Notes: generated by a model not told the origin, from the sequence alone. Shown: positions 45,526 through 54,025, numbered from the stretch's first letter. The stretch: 64,000 bases of DNA from CAVTWD01 sp963738325 (GCA_963738325.1 CAVTWD010000001.1:930001-994000), one strand, 5' to 3'. Translations and numbers: made by a program.

Positions 45526-46700
45526 ATGATCCTGCTGGTCGCGGCGCGCGAGATCCGGGTGCGACTGCGGTCGCGGGCGTTCTGGATCTTCACCGCCCTC
45601 GTCGTGGTGGCTGTCATCGGCATCGGCGTGCTCAACCGCGTCCTCTCCAGCAAGGGGCCGGCCCGTGCCGACGTGGCCGTGGCCGGCACGGCTCCTGCCG
45701 CCTTCGACCAACTGCTGGCGCGAACGGGCGCCGCCAACGGGCTGGCCATCACGACGGACGACGTCGCGAACGCGGGAGGCGGCGGAGGCCGGTGTGCGCT
45801 CGGGGCAGTTCGACGCGGCCGTGACCGCCCCCGACGCGCAGCTGCTCTTCCGGCGCTCGGCCGACTCGAAGCTGGAGGCGGCGGTCGGTTCGGCCTGGCA
45901 GACGTCGAAGGCCGCGGAACAGGCGACTGCGTTCGGCCTCAGCACCGCGGCAGACCGCGCAGCTGCTCACCCCGGCTCGATTGTCGACCACGATCCTCGA
46001 CCCCACCGCACGCGCCACGGAGGTAGGCCAGACCGTCGGCACGCTCACCGCCATCTTGCTCTTCCTCTCGGTCAGCATGTTCGGCGGATTCGTGCTCACC
46101 GGCGTGGTCGAGGAGAAGACGAGCGCAGTCGTCGAGGTGCTCCTCGCCCACGTGCGCGCCTACCAGCTCCTTGCCGGCAAGGTGCTGGGGATCGGGACCG
46201 TCGCGCTCATCCAGCTGATCGGGGCCATCGCCGCCGGTCTGGTCGCCCTCGCCCTGGCGGGCACCACGATCCCGGCCGCCGTCTGGGTGGCGGTGCCGAC
46301 GACGGTGCTCTGGTTCGTCGCCGGCTTCGCCCTTTACAGCACGCTGTTCGCGCTGGCCGGGTCGTTCGTCTCGAGGCAAGAGGACGCGCAGGCCGCTGCC
46401 GCGCCCATCTCCTTCTGCTTCACGGCCGGCTATCTCGTCGTGTTCACCGCCGGCACCGACCCGACCGGCGCGGCGGCGACGGTGCTGTCCCTGTTGCCCC
46501 CGTTCTCTCCGTTGCTCATGCCGCTGCGCATCGGCACCGGAGCGGCGACGTGGTGGCAGGTGGCGATCGCGGCCGTGCTGCTCGTCGCCACCGCCTACGG
46601 CGTCTTGCGGGCGGCCGGCGCCATCTACGCGAGAACCTTGCTCCATCGGGGCGCGCGGATCTCCTGGCGCGAGGCGCTGCGCTTGCGCACGGCCTCCTAG
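45526..46700 (+). CDS. ABC-2 type transporter permease, two frameshifts
   Basis: The membrane partner of the upstream ATPase. Segment 1 (from ATG 45526) has a membrane helix FWIFTALVVVAVIGIGVLNRVL. The frame shifts by one base near 45778, continuing in VRSGQFDAAVTAPDAQLLF, and again near 45960, continuing in QLLTPARLSTTILDP and then five membrane helices with the NatB-like FGGFVLTGVVEEKTSAVVEVLLA. Joined, it is about 390 residues, normal for the family. The upstream TTG 45511 overlaps the ATPase stop and may be the real start. Its TAG stop is part of the target duplication of the adjacent IS. Confidence 0.75.
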
Positions 46701-47719
46701 ACGAGTGATTCCCGGGGGTATCCGCCGTTGACGCGGCGAAGGCGTCCACGATCGGCGTTGCTGATTCCGTCGACCTTGGAGGTCTCGTGGACGCCGACCT
46801 GGACACCCTCGCCACTGCACTGTATGTCCGCGTTGATGACGCGCTGAAGGATGATCCGACGCTGGCGCCGCGCCTGCCGAAAGGATCGTTCAGGCCCAAG
46901 CTGTCCGACGCCGAGCTGATCACGCTGGCGGTGCTGCAAGCCCTCGCCGGGTTCGTGTCCGAGACCCGCTGGCTGCGCCACGCCCGTCAGCACCTCTGTC
47001 ACCTGTTCCCCTATCTGCCCCGCCAGTCCGGCTACAACAAGCGGCTGCGGGCGGCGTCGGGCCAGCTCAAAGCCATGATCCGGATCTTGGCGATCGAGAG
47101 TCGAGGATGGAGCGACGACGTTTGGCTGATCGATTCGACCCCCGTCGAGTGCGGCCGATCTCGGCCCACCGCCAAGCGGTCCGACACCGCCGGCTGGTCC
47201 GCCTACGGCTACTGCGCCAGCCATTCCCGCTACTTCTGGGGCCTGCGTCTGCACCTGATCTGCACCCCCGCGGGGCTGCCCATCACCTTCGCCCTCACCA
47301 ACCCCAAGACCGACGAACGCGAAGTCGCCCGCGACATGCTCGAGACCGAGCCCGAGCTCCTCGCCCGCCGCCCCGGCCAAACCCTCATCGCCGACAAGGG
47401 CTACGCGTCTACCGAGTTCGAGGGGTTCCTCGCCGACCACGGCGCCCGACTGCTGCGCCCCGCCTTCAAGAAGGAACGACCCCGACCCGGCGCCCACCTG
47501 CTCAAACCGCTCCGCCAAATCATCGAGTCGGTCAACGACACCCTCAAAGGCCAACTCGACCTCGAACGCCACGGCGGCCGGACCTGCGACGGAGTCGCCG
47601 CACGAGTACTTCAACGCGTCCTCGCCCTCACCGCCGCCATCTGGCACAACGACACCACCAACCAACCCATCCTGCGATCGCTCATCGCCTACGACCACTG
47701 ACCCCCAGGAATTAGTCAT
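46701..47719 (+). mobile_element. IS982-family insertion sequence, about 1019 bp, intact
   Basis: Inverted repeats are at 46701-46719 and 47701-47719; the outer AC...CCCGGGGGT and ACCCCCAGG...GT ends pair with few mismatches. A 4-bp direct repeat CTAG flanks it (46697-46700 and 47720-47723), which is a target duplication. The single gene inside is a full-length transposase. The left target copy includes the permease stop codon and the right one starts repeat copy B. Confidence 0.85.
46787..47701 (+). CDS. IS982-family transposase
   Basis: A 304-residue DDE transposase. The N-terminal region LSDAELITLAVLQALAGF and RQSGYNKRLRAA are typical of IS982. Catalytic residues are Asp in VWLIDSTPVECG, Asp in LIADKGYAST and Glu in RQIIESVNDTLKGQLDLERHGG. 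It is full length and uninterrupted, so the element may be active. The stop TGA runs directly into the right inverted repeat. Confidence 0.92.
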   Translation: MDADLDTLATALYVRVDDALKDDPTLAPRLPKGSFRPKLSDAELITLAVLQALAGFVSETRWLRHARQHLCHLFPYLPRQSGYNKRLRAASGQLKAMIRILAIESRGWSDDVWLIDSTPVECGRSRPTAKRSDTAGWSAYGYCASHSRYFWGLRLHLICTPAGLPITFALTNPKTDEREVARDMLETEPELLARRPGQTLIADKGYASTEFEGFLADHGARLLRPAFKKERPRPGAHLLKPLRQIIESVNDTLKGQLDLERHGGRTCDGVAARVLQRVLALTAAIWHNDTTNQPILRSLIAYDH

Positions 47720-47860
47720 CTAGTGCTTACTGGGGTGCCGGAAGAACGTGACGTTGTGACAAGTCTTCGCACGGAGGTCGATCCGGCTTCGCTGGGTCGA
47801 CCGCAGCTCCCCAGATGGGGGGTTCCGAAGGGGGGAAGGTCTCCTTCCCCCTTTCGCTAA
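47720..47860 (+). repeat. Dispersed structured repeat, copy B
   Basis: Begins CTAGTGCTTACTGGGG and contains CGGAGGTCGATCCGGCT, GCTCCCCAGATG and the GAAGGGGGGAAGG / CCTTCCCCC hairpin (about 47827-47854). It is in plus orientation, downstream of the ABC permease and separated from it only by the IS. Its end overlaps the stop codon of the convergent histidine phosphatase. Confidence 0.85.
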
Positions 47861-48525
47861 CTGTTGATGCCGATCGGAAGCCCGGTGCCCCGAAGGTGGG
47901 CGGTTTCGTTCAGCGTGAGGATGCTCCGCTCACCGGATCTCGCCGCCATGACCCGATGGATGGACGTGTAGTTCGGGTAGAAGAACCCGGTCGGGTCGTC
48001 GATGTCGAGGATGCGGCTCAAGTAGGCGTTGATCACCCCGCCGTGGCAGACGACGGCCGCCTTCCGCGAAGGGTTCTCGCTCACGATCCGCTCGATCGCG
48101 TCGGTCACGGTGTCGCGGAAGACGAAGGGATCGATACCGAGCCCGGTGTGCCACGTGCCGTCGAGCAAGTCCTGCCAGCGTGGGTCGTTGGCCGCCTTCA
48201 GCTCCTCGACCGGCACGTACCAGGTGGCCTCCTGGTCGTATTCGGCGACGCCCTCCTCCAGCACGATCTCGAGGCCCTGGTCCCTCGCCAGCGGCATGGC
48301 GGTCTGCTGGGCTCGGCGCAACGGGCTGGCGTAGATGGCGTTGATGGTCTCGGAGGAGAGGTAGCGAGCGAGGTGCTCAGCCTGGGCGAGCCCGTCGGGA
48401 GCGAGGTCCGGGTCGGCCCGACCCTCCAGGAGCTCGCGTCGCACCGGGAGGGCATGGCGGATCAGCAGGAGCTCCACGAGCGCCAAGATACGTGGCGTGG
48501 GCCAGTCGGCGACGGTCGTCGCCAT
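47857..48525 (-). CDS. Histidine phosphatase family protein (phosphoglycerate mutase-like)
   Basis: A 222-residue protein. The phospho-accepting His is in LLLIRHALPVRRE (the RHG motif with Ala for Gly), SPLRRAQQTAMPLA gives the second Arg, and VVCHGGVINAYL carries the second catalytic His. It likely dephosphorylates a small metabolite or protein; the substrate is unknown. The N-terminus before VELLLIRHA is not conserved, so a start near 48480 is also plausible. Its stop lies in repeat copy B. Confidence 0.88.
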   Translation of the reverse strand: MATTVADWPTPRILALVELLLIRHALPVRRELLEGRADPDLAPDGLAQAEHLARYLSSETINAIYASPLRRAQQTAMPLARDQGLEIVLEEGVAEYDQEATWYVPVEELKAANDPRWQDLLDGTWHTGLGIDPFVFRDTVTDAIERIVSENPSRKAAVVCHGGVINAYLSRILDIDDPTGFFYPNYTSIHRVMAARSGERSILTLNETAHLRGTGLPIGINS

Positions 48526-48606
48526 CCCCGGGAGCGTCCCGGATCCGTGTCACGAGCATGCCGGTTCCCCTCCGGCGAGCCCCGCCTTGCGGATGGCGTG
48601 CTCCCG

Positions 48607-49404
48607 ATGACGTCGACGGCGCCGCGAGGCGGGCCCGAGCCTCGGCTGCACGTGGAGGAGAGCGGCCCGGCGGATGCTCCCCTCGTCGTGCTCGTGCACG
48701 GGAGCATGGACCGCTCCGGTGGCTTCCGCCGCGTGGCCCGACGCCTCGATGACCGGTTCCGGGTGGCGCGCGACGACCGGCGGGGCTACGCGAGGTCGCG
48801 GCGGTCCGTGGGTCCCTTCGACCTCACGGGTCACGTCGACGACCTGCTGGTCGTGATGGGTGGGCGGCGCGGCGTCGTGGTCGGGCACAGCTACGGAGGG
48901 GTGGTGGCGCTCGCCGCCTCCGTACGCCGCCCCGACCTCGTTCGGGCTGTCGGCGCGTTCGAGCCTCCGATGCCCTGGATGCCGTGGTGGCCGGGAACCA
49001 CGGCCGGAGATGTGGCGGTGATGGCCCAGCGCGAGGGCGGCCCGGAGCACGCCGCCGAGGCGTTCATGAGGCGGATGATCGGCGACGAGCGATGGGCGCG
49101 CCTTCCCGAGCACACGCGCGCCGAGCGCCGGGCCGACGGGGCCGCGCTCGTCGAGGAGATGATCGACATCCGCAGCGCGGCCCCTTGGGATCCCGCCGAC
49201 ATCACCGTGCCGGTCGTAGCCGGCCACGGGACGATGGGTGCGCCGCATCACCCGCCCGCGGTGCGATGGCTGGTCCAGCAGGTGCCCGGGGCCGAGCTCG
49301 TGGCGATCGAGGAGGCGGGTCACGGAGCCCACACGTCGCATCCTCAGGAGTTCGCCGCCTTCGTGGAGCGGGTCGTCGCTCGGGCCGACGCCGCCGGCCG
49401 CTGA
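48607..49404 (+). CDS. Alpha/beta hydrolase
   Basis: A 265-residue protein. The oxyanion strand is LVVLVHGSMDRSGGFRRVA, the nucleophile is in VVVGHSYGGVVALAAS, and the catalytic His is in EEAGHGAHTSHPQEF. It resembles small esterases or haloperoxidase-like hydrolases; the substrate is unknown. ATG 48607 is preceded by an in-frame GTG at 48598. It is the second alpha/beta hydrolase in the window and is not closely similar to the one at 30762. Confidence 0.85.
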   Translation: MTSTAPRGGPEPRLHVEESGPADAPLVVLVHGSMDRSGGFRRVARRLDDRFRVARDDRRGYARSRRSVGPFDLTGHVDDLLVVMGGRRGVVVGHSYGGVVALAASVRRPDLVRAVGAFEPPMPWMPWWPGTTAGDVAVMAQREGGPEHAAEAFMRRMIGDERWARLPEHTRAERRADGAALVEEMIDIRSAAPWDPADITVPVVAGHGTMGAPHHPPAVRWLVQQVPGAELVAIEEAGHGAHTSHPQEFAAFVERVVARADAAGR

Positions 49405-49407
49405 GAC

Positions 49408-49710
49408 CTACGGCAGGTCCACCGTCACGCCCAAAACGGTGCACGAGCCCGCGGGCTTGCCTTCGGTGATCTGCACGTGGACGCGGTCGGCGCAGTCGCC
49501 CAGGTTGGTCCGTTGTGTCCACAGCACGACCGCCAGCGCGGCGAAGAGCGCGACCACGAGGAGCCGTCCCACCACCCACTTGATGATCAGGGCGGCGACG
49601 ACGCCGATGGCGATGGCGACGACGGCGGCGATCAACAGCCCGTTGCGCACGGCATCGAAGGTCACGGCCGCGATCACCGTGACGGACGGTAGCGGGGCGG
49701 TCCCTAGCAT
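49408..49710 (-). CDS. Small membrane protein with two helices and a Cys-containing tail
   Basis: About 100 residues from ATG 49710 (ATG 49719 also possible). Hydrophobic helices are LLIAAVVAIAIGVVAALIIKW and VVALFAALAVVLW, followed by a short outside tail with two cysteines (LGDCADRVHV, AGSCTVLGV). I do not recognise the family. The longer version overlaps the start of the divergent DUF3151 gene, sharing the bases CATG. Confidence 0.6.
   Translation of the reverse strand: MLGTAPLPSVTVIAAVTFDAVRNGLLIAAVVAIAIGVVAALIIKWVVGRLLVVALFAALAVVLWTQRTNLGDCADRVHVQITEGKPAGSCTVLGVTVDLP
49705..49710 (+). promoter_or_regulatory. -10 box, leaderless start of the DUF3151 gene
   Basis: TAGCAT is followed by seven bases and ATG at 49718. 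The same bases include the ATG of the divergent membrane-protein gene. Confidence 0.4.
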
Positions 49711-49717
49711 CGGGGTC

Positions 49718-50155
49718 ATGCCCGACCCCGTACCGCTCTCCTCGTCCGGCCCGCCGCGAACCGTCCTCGATCCCGAGCCCGAGGCGGCCCAGGAGGCGCT
49801 CGCCGCTGCGCTCATGCGCCCCGACAGCGAGCGCCGCGGCGCCGTCGCCGCCGTCGTCGCCCGCTGGCCACGGTTCCTCGAGGGATGGGCGACGCTCGGA
49901 GACCTCGCCCGCGATGACGTCGAGGCCTACGCCTACTACCGCGTCGGCTACCACCGCGGGCTCGACCGGCTGCGGGCCAACGGTTGGCGGGGGACGGGTT
50001 ACGTGCGATGGGCCGATCCGGAGAACCGCGGCTTCCTCCGGTCGCTCCAGGGCTTGGGTCGAGTGGCCGCGGCCGTCGGAGAGGCCGATGAGGCCGATCG
50101 CTGCGTGCTCTTCCTGGCGCAATGCGACCCGCAACACCCCGAGGGTCTCGGGTAG
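49718..50155 (+). CDS. DUF3151 family protein
   Basis: A 145-residue protein. The pattern WATLGDLARDDVEAYAYYRVGYHRGLDRLRANGWRG and NRGFLRSLQGLGRVAAAVGEADEADRC is characteristic of the actinobacterial DUF3151 family, of unknown function. Its helical TPR-like repeats suggest protein contacts. It is predicted leaderless and is followed by a decayed gene. Confidence 0.85.
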   Translation: MPDPVPLSSSGPPRTVLDPEPEAAQEALAAALMRPDSERRGAVAAVVARWPRFLEGWATLGDLARDDVEAYAYYRVGYHRGLDRLRANGWRGTGYVRWADPENRGFLRSLQGLGRVAAAVGEADEADRCVLFLAQCDPQHPEGLG

Positions 50156-50329
50156 CGGTCCGTTCGACGAGCGAGCCGGGTGTCGACCGCGGGCTCGACC
50201 ACGTTGCACCGAACCAGGCAAGCTCATTCGTGTCGGCGACGGGACTCCACCCGGACGAGCCACCGGCTGAGCGCCTTGAGCCTTCGGCCGCCGGGGAACA
50301 GCCTGGGGCGACCCTGGCGGAAGGAACGC

Positions 50330-50782
50330 GCGATGCGTTGGAGCAAGGCGGGCACGAACACTCCGAGGTTGGCGCGACTCTCGGGTCACGCCTCGACGAG
50401 CAACGACGATCCCGCCGTACCGCCGAAGGTCGACGTGACCATGGCTTACAGCTACTACGCGATCTACGACGTGGTCCTGAGGGCGTACGACGCACCGGAC
50501 GTGAAGCCGACATTGATGATCGAGGCGAACTACGAGGGCGAGAACAACGGCGGCGGCCCACCGACCACGACGAGACGATCCAGCGGCACTTCGGCGGCAC
50601 GGACGGAACGACCACGACAACGCTGGTTCACGACCGCCGGCCCCGGCTGGAACCTGCGACTCATCACCCAGCCCGACGCCGACATCGTCGAGGATCTCGT
50701 CGCGCCGGCCACGGGGCCGGTCTCGGCGACCGCCAGCGGCGATACGGGCGTTTGGGTGATGCAGGCGGTGGCCTTCCGGTAG
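50330..50782 (+). pseudogene. Degraded DUF4038-like glycosidase gene
   Basis: Fragments in two frames resemble the C-terminal half of secreted apiosidase-like (DUF4038) enzymes. They are TSNDDPAVPPKVDVTMAYSYYAIYDVVLRAYDAPDVKPTLMIEANYEGENNGG (50390-50555), then in another frame HFGGTDGTTTTTL, then WNLRLITQPDADIVEDL and GDTGVWVMQAVAFR to the end. No start, signal peptide or catalytic core is present. It appears to be a relic. This is a family resemblance from memory, so confidence is modest. Confidence 0.45.
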
Positions 50783-50798
50783 GGGAGACCGTGGTCCT

Positions 50799-52205
50799 CT
50801 ACCGGGGCGCGCTCGCGGGTCTCTGCCCGCGGGGAAGGCGCACGCACAGCAGGGTCTCACCCGGCTGTGACTCGATCGTGATCTGACCGTGATGGCGATC
50901 CGCGATGATGCGCCGGGAGATGTCGAGACCGAGGCCGGTGCCCTTGCCGATCTCCTTGGTCGTGTAGAAGGGCTCGAAGGCGCGGGCGCGGACGTCGGGG
51001 GTCATCCCGGGGCCGGTGTCGGCGATCTCGACGACGACGTCGGAGGCGTCGGCGCGCGTCGAGAGACGGAGGGTTCCCGCCCCCTCCATGGCGTCGATGG
51101 CGTTGGCGATCAGGTTCGTCCAGACCTGGTTCAGCTCGCCCGGATTCGCCTCGATGCGGGGCACGTCGGCGCCGTAGTCGCGGACGACGGTGACGCCGTC
51201 GCCGATCTTGTGCCGCAGCATGACCAGCGTGCTCTCGATGCCCTCGGTCACGTCGATGAGTTGCAGCGATGCCCGGTCGAGCTGTGAATAGGACCGCACC
51301 GCGTCGACCAGCGCAGAGATCCGCGCCGTCGATTCCTTCATCTCGGCGAGGAGACCGCGTGTGGAGATGGTGCCGGCGACCCAGTCGAGCCCAGGCTCGA
51401 GCGTGTCGCCGGTGACGATCTGAGCGGCGCGCTCGCACCAGGCGACGTCGACGCCGGCCGCGGCGAGAGCCGGCGCGATCCGCCAGGTGTCGTTCACACC
51501 TCTGGCGTCGAGCCACTCCGAGAGCAGCTCCTCGCGGTCCGCGATGGCGAGGGGGTCGATGCTGCCGGCCGGTGCCTCGATCTCGCGGAGGAGACCCTCC
51601 AGCGCGATGAACTGTTCGGCGAGGAACGAGCGCTCGGCGAGGCGGACGAGTGACGACAGCAAGTCCTCACAGGTGTCCTGCAAGGCGTCGACGGCGCGCG
51701 CAGTCGCCGACGCCGGGTTGTTGAGCTCGTGGGCGAGCCCAGCCGCCAGGCGGCCGAGGGCGATCAGGGCTTCGCGCTGGCGTGACAGCGAGTCCATGCT
51801 CCTCACGGTCTGGAAGAAGCCCTCGATCAGGTGGACGCTGAACGGGGCCCAGGCGCGCAACCGCTCTCCCAGCGCCACCGAAGGGACTTGGAGGACGCGG
51901 CCAGCGCTGGCCCCGCGGGCGGTGGCGAGGTAGCTGCTGGCCTGGTTCCACGCCTGGAAGCCGCCGGCCCAGACCCCCGGCCGGTCCATGGTGAGCATCA
52001 CGACGGCTTCCTCGCGCCCCGCCCGGCGCACCAGATCGATCCGACCCTCGAGCAGCACCCACCAGAAGTCGGCGGGGTCTCCCTCTCGGAACAGCTCCTC
52101 GCCCTTCTCGAAGCGGACCTCGTGGCCGGCCGCGACGAGCTCGCGTAGCCGTTCGTCGCTCAGCCCGTCGAACAGGAACAGGCCTCGGAGGTCTTCGACG
52201 TCCAT
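50799..52205 (-). CDS. Sensor histidine kinase with N-terminal cyclic-nucleotide-binding domain
   Basis: A 468-residue cytoplasmic protein without membrane helices. Residues 1-125 form a cNMP-binding fold (LFLFDGLSDERLRELVAAGHEVRFEKGEELFREGDPADFWW). The H-box is AAGLAHELNNPASA near residue 158. The ATPase domain has the N-box NLIANAIDAM, G1 DTGPGM, F-box FEPFYTTK and G2 GTGLGLDIS. ATG 52205 shares a base with the stop of the upstream receiver/reductase gene, so the two are co-translated. Signal and partner are inferred from this pairing. Confidence 0.9.
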   Translation of the reverse strand: MDVEDLRGLFLFDGLSDERLRELVAAGHEVRFEKGEELFREGDPADFWWVLLEGRIDLVRRAGREEAVVMLTMDRPGVWAGGFQAWNQASSYLATARGASAGRVLQVPSVALGERLRAWAPFSVHLIEGFFQTVRSMDSLSRQREALIALGRLAAGLAHELNNPASATARAVDALQDTCEDLLSSLVRLAERSFLAEQFIALEGLLREIEAPAGSIDPLAIADREELLSEWLDARGVNDTWRIAPALAAAGVDVAWCERAAQIVTGDTLEPGLDWVAGTISTRGLLAEMKESTARISALVDAVRSYSQLDRASLQLIDVTEGIESTLVMLRHKIGDGVTVVRDYGADVPRIEANPGELNQVWTNLIANAIDAMEGAGTLRLSTRADASDVVVEIADTGPGMTPDVRARAFEPFYTTKEIGKGTGLGLDISRRIIADRHHGQITIESQPGETLLCVRLPRGQRPASAPR

Positions 52206-53863
52206 CACACCGTGACCAGGTAGCGATGGACGAGGTAGACGGACATGGCGCCCTCACCGACCGCGGACGCGACCCGCTTCATCGAGTCGAGGCGAACGTC
52301 TCCCGCCGCGAACACGCCCGGCACGCTCGTCTCCAGCGCGAACGGAGCGCGGGCCAAGGGCCACCGCGGCCGTCCTTGGCGCGACAGCAGCTCCGGCCCG
52401 GTGATGACGAAACCTCGTTCGTCGCGCAACACGTCGTCGCCGAGCCAGTCGGTGCGCGGTGACGCGCCGATGAAGACGAACAGCCAGTTTGTCGGGACCT
52501 CGTCCTCGGTGCTCGAGGCGCGGTCGGCGAGCGTCACGGCCTCGAGATGACCGTTCCCCCGCCCGGCGACCACCTCGGTGCGCAAGCGCACCTCGATGTT
52601 GGTGGTGGCGCGGATCCGCTCGACGAGGTAACTCGACATCGACTTCTCCAGCGCTTCGGAACGCACCAGCAGGACCACGCGGCGGGCGAAGCGGGCGATG
52701 TTCAGCGCCGCCTGCCCCGCGGAGTTCGCCGCTCCCACGATGTAGACGTCCTCGCCCTCACAGGCGCGCGCTTCGCTGGCGGTGGCGCCGTAGTAGACGC
52801 CGCGGCCGGTGAGCCCGTCGAGCCCCGGCGCCTCCAGCCGGCCATACGACACGCCCGTGGCGACCACCACGGTGCGGGCCTCGATCTCCCCGGTGTCGCC
52901 GAAGCGAACGGCCCGTACGGGTCCGCGCGTCTCCAAGCCGACGACGTCCCGGGCCAGCACCATCTCCGCCCCGAACCGCCGGGCCTGGGCGACGGCCCGA
53001 TGGGTGAGATCGGCCCCCGAGAGCCCCCTCGGGAAGCCGAGGTAGTTCTCGATCGCCGCGCTCTGTCCGGCTTGCCCCCCCGGCGCTTCGCGCTCGATGA
53101 CGATGGTCTGCAGTCCCTCCGATGCCCCATACACCGCCGCGGCGAGGCCCGCCGGCCCGCCTCCCACGATGCACAAGTCGTACAGGGGTTGCTCGGCCGT
53201 CGTGCGCAGGCCCAGCGCGGCGGCGAGCGCGAGGGTCGACGGGGCCCGCAACGGCTCTGCATCGGGCACCAGCACGAGCGGGAGGTCGGCCGCGCTGGCC
53301 TGCGCGACCTCCTCCAGCCGCCGCGCCTCCTCGTCGCGCTCGAGGTCGAGCCAGCAGTAGGGCACGTGGTTGCGGGCCAGGAAGGTCTTGATCTCGTGGC
53401 TGCCCTCCGACCAACGGTGCCCGACGACCCGCAGCCCGACGCGGTCATCCGGGTGGGCTTCCCGCCAGTCGCTCAGCAAGTCGTCGAGCACCGGGTACAG
53501 CCGCTCCTCGGGCGGATCCCACGGTTTCAACAGGTAGTAGTCGAGCCCGATGTCGTTGATCGCCTTGATCGCCACGTCGGTGTCCGCATAGGCCGTCAGC
53601 AGCACCAGCTTGGCGTCCGGCGCGTGCCGCCGGGCTTGCTCGAGGAACTCGATGCCGGTCATCCCCGGCATGCGCTGATCCGACGCGATCAGCCCCACCT
53701 GCCGGTCCCGGAGTGCGAACTCGCTCAGCACGGCGAGCGCTTCGGCGCCCGAAGTGGCGCGGACGATCTGGTAGCCGGCGCCGTACCGGCGCCGCAGGTC
53801 GCGGGTGATCGCCTGCGAGACCGCAGGGTCGTCGTCGACCGTCAGAATCGTCGGCTTGGCCAC
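52205..53863 (-). CDS. Receiver domain fused to thioredoxin-reductase-like flavoprotein
   Basis: A 552-residue protein in three parts. Residues 1-125 are a response-regulator receiver (LTVDDDPAV acid pocket, phospho-Asp in ASDQRMPG, Lys in LLKPW). Residues about 140-215 are a thioredoxin/glutaredoxin-like domain without a CxxC. Residues 230-550 are a FAD/NADPH reductase fold (CIVGGGPAGLAAAVYG, GGQAGQSAAIENYLGFP, VYIVGAANSAGQAALN, GVFAAGDVR). The usual redox-active CxxC of thioredoxin reductase is absent; the region reads YYGATASEARACEG. GTG 53863 has GGGAGGG upstream. TAGCCT at 53891-53896 (minus strand) and a perfect 14-bp palindrome at 53877-53890 precede it. Confidence 0.9.
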   Translation of the reverse strand: MAKPTILTVDDDPAVSQAITRDLRRRYGAGYQIVRATSGAEALAVLSEFALRDRQVGLIASDQRMPGMTGIEFLEQARRHAPDAKLVLLTAYADTDVAIKAINDIGLDYYLLKPWDPPEERLYPVLDDLLSDWREAHPDDRVGLRVVGHRWSEGSHEIKTFLARNHVPYCWLDLERDEEARRLEEVAQASAADLPLVLVPDAEPLRAPSTLALAAALGLRTTAEQPLYDLCIVGGGPAGLAAAVYGASEGLQTIVIEREAPGGQAGQSAAIENYLGFPRGLSGADLTHRAVAQARRFGAEMVLARDVVGLETRGPVRAVRFGDTGEIEARTVVVATGVSYGRLEAPGLDGLTGRGVYYGATASEARACEGEDVYIVGAANSAGQAALNIARFARRVVLLVRSEALEKSMSSYLVERIRATTNIEVRLRTEVVAGRGNGHLEAVTLADRASSTEDEVPTNWLFVFIGASPRTDWLGDDVLRDERGFVITGPELLSRQGRPRWPLARAPFALETSVPGVFAAGDVRLDSMKRVASAVGEGAMSVYLVHRYLVTV

Positions 53864-53876
53864 CGCCCCCCTCCCG

Positions 53877-53890
53877 CACCCGTTCGGGTG
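53877..53890. promoter_or_regulatory. Perfect 14-bp palindrome, candidate operator of the receiver/reductase gene
   Basis: CACCCG TT CGGGTG lies between a minus-strand TAGCCT -10 box (53891-53896) and the GTG start at 53863. The transcription start would fall in the palindrome, a typical place for a repressor site. Confidence 0.45.
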
Positions 53891-53892
53891 AG

Positions 53893-54020
53893 GCTACTTG
53901 TACTCGGGGGCCTCAACTCGAGACGTGGCAACGCGTCTCTCCAGATGGAGGTCGATCCGGCTCGGCCGGTCGACCGGCGTACGTATCTCGAAAGGGAAGG
54001 TCTCCCTCCCCCTTCGCCAA
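53893..54020 (+). repeat. Dispersed structured repeat, copy C
   Basis: The most diverged copy. It keeps GCTACTTGTACTC, CAACTCGAGAC, GGAGGTCGATCCGGCT, CCGGTCGACCGG and a weaker GGGAAGG / CCTCCCCCTTCGCC hairpin. Its first bases provide the -10 box of the receiver/reductase gene. It ends six bases before the GH13 stop. Confidence 0.75.
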
Positions 54021-54025
54021 CGAGC

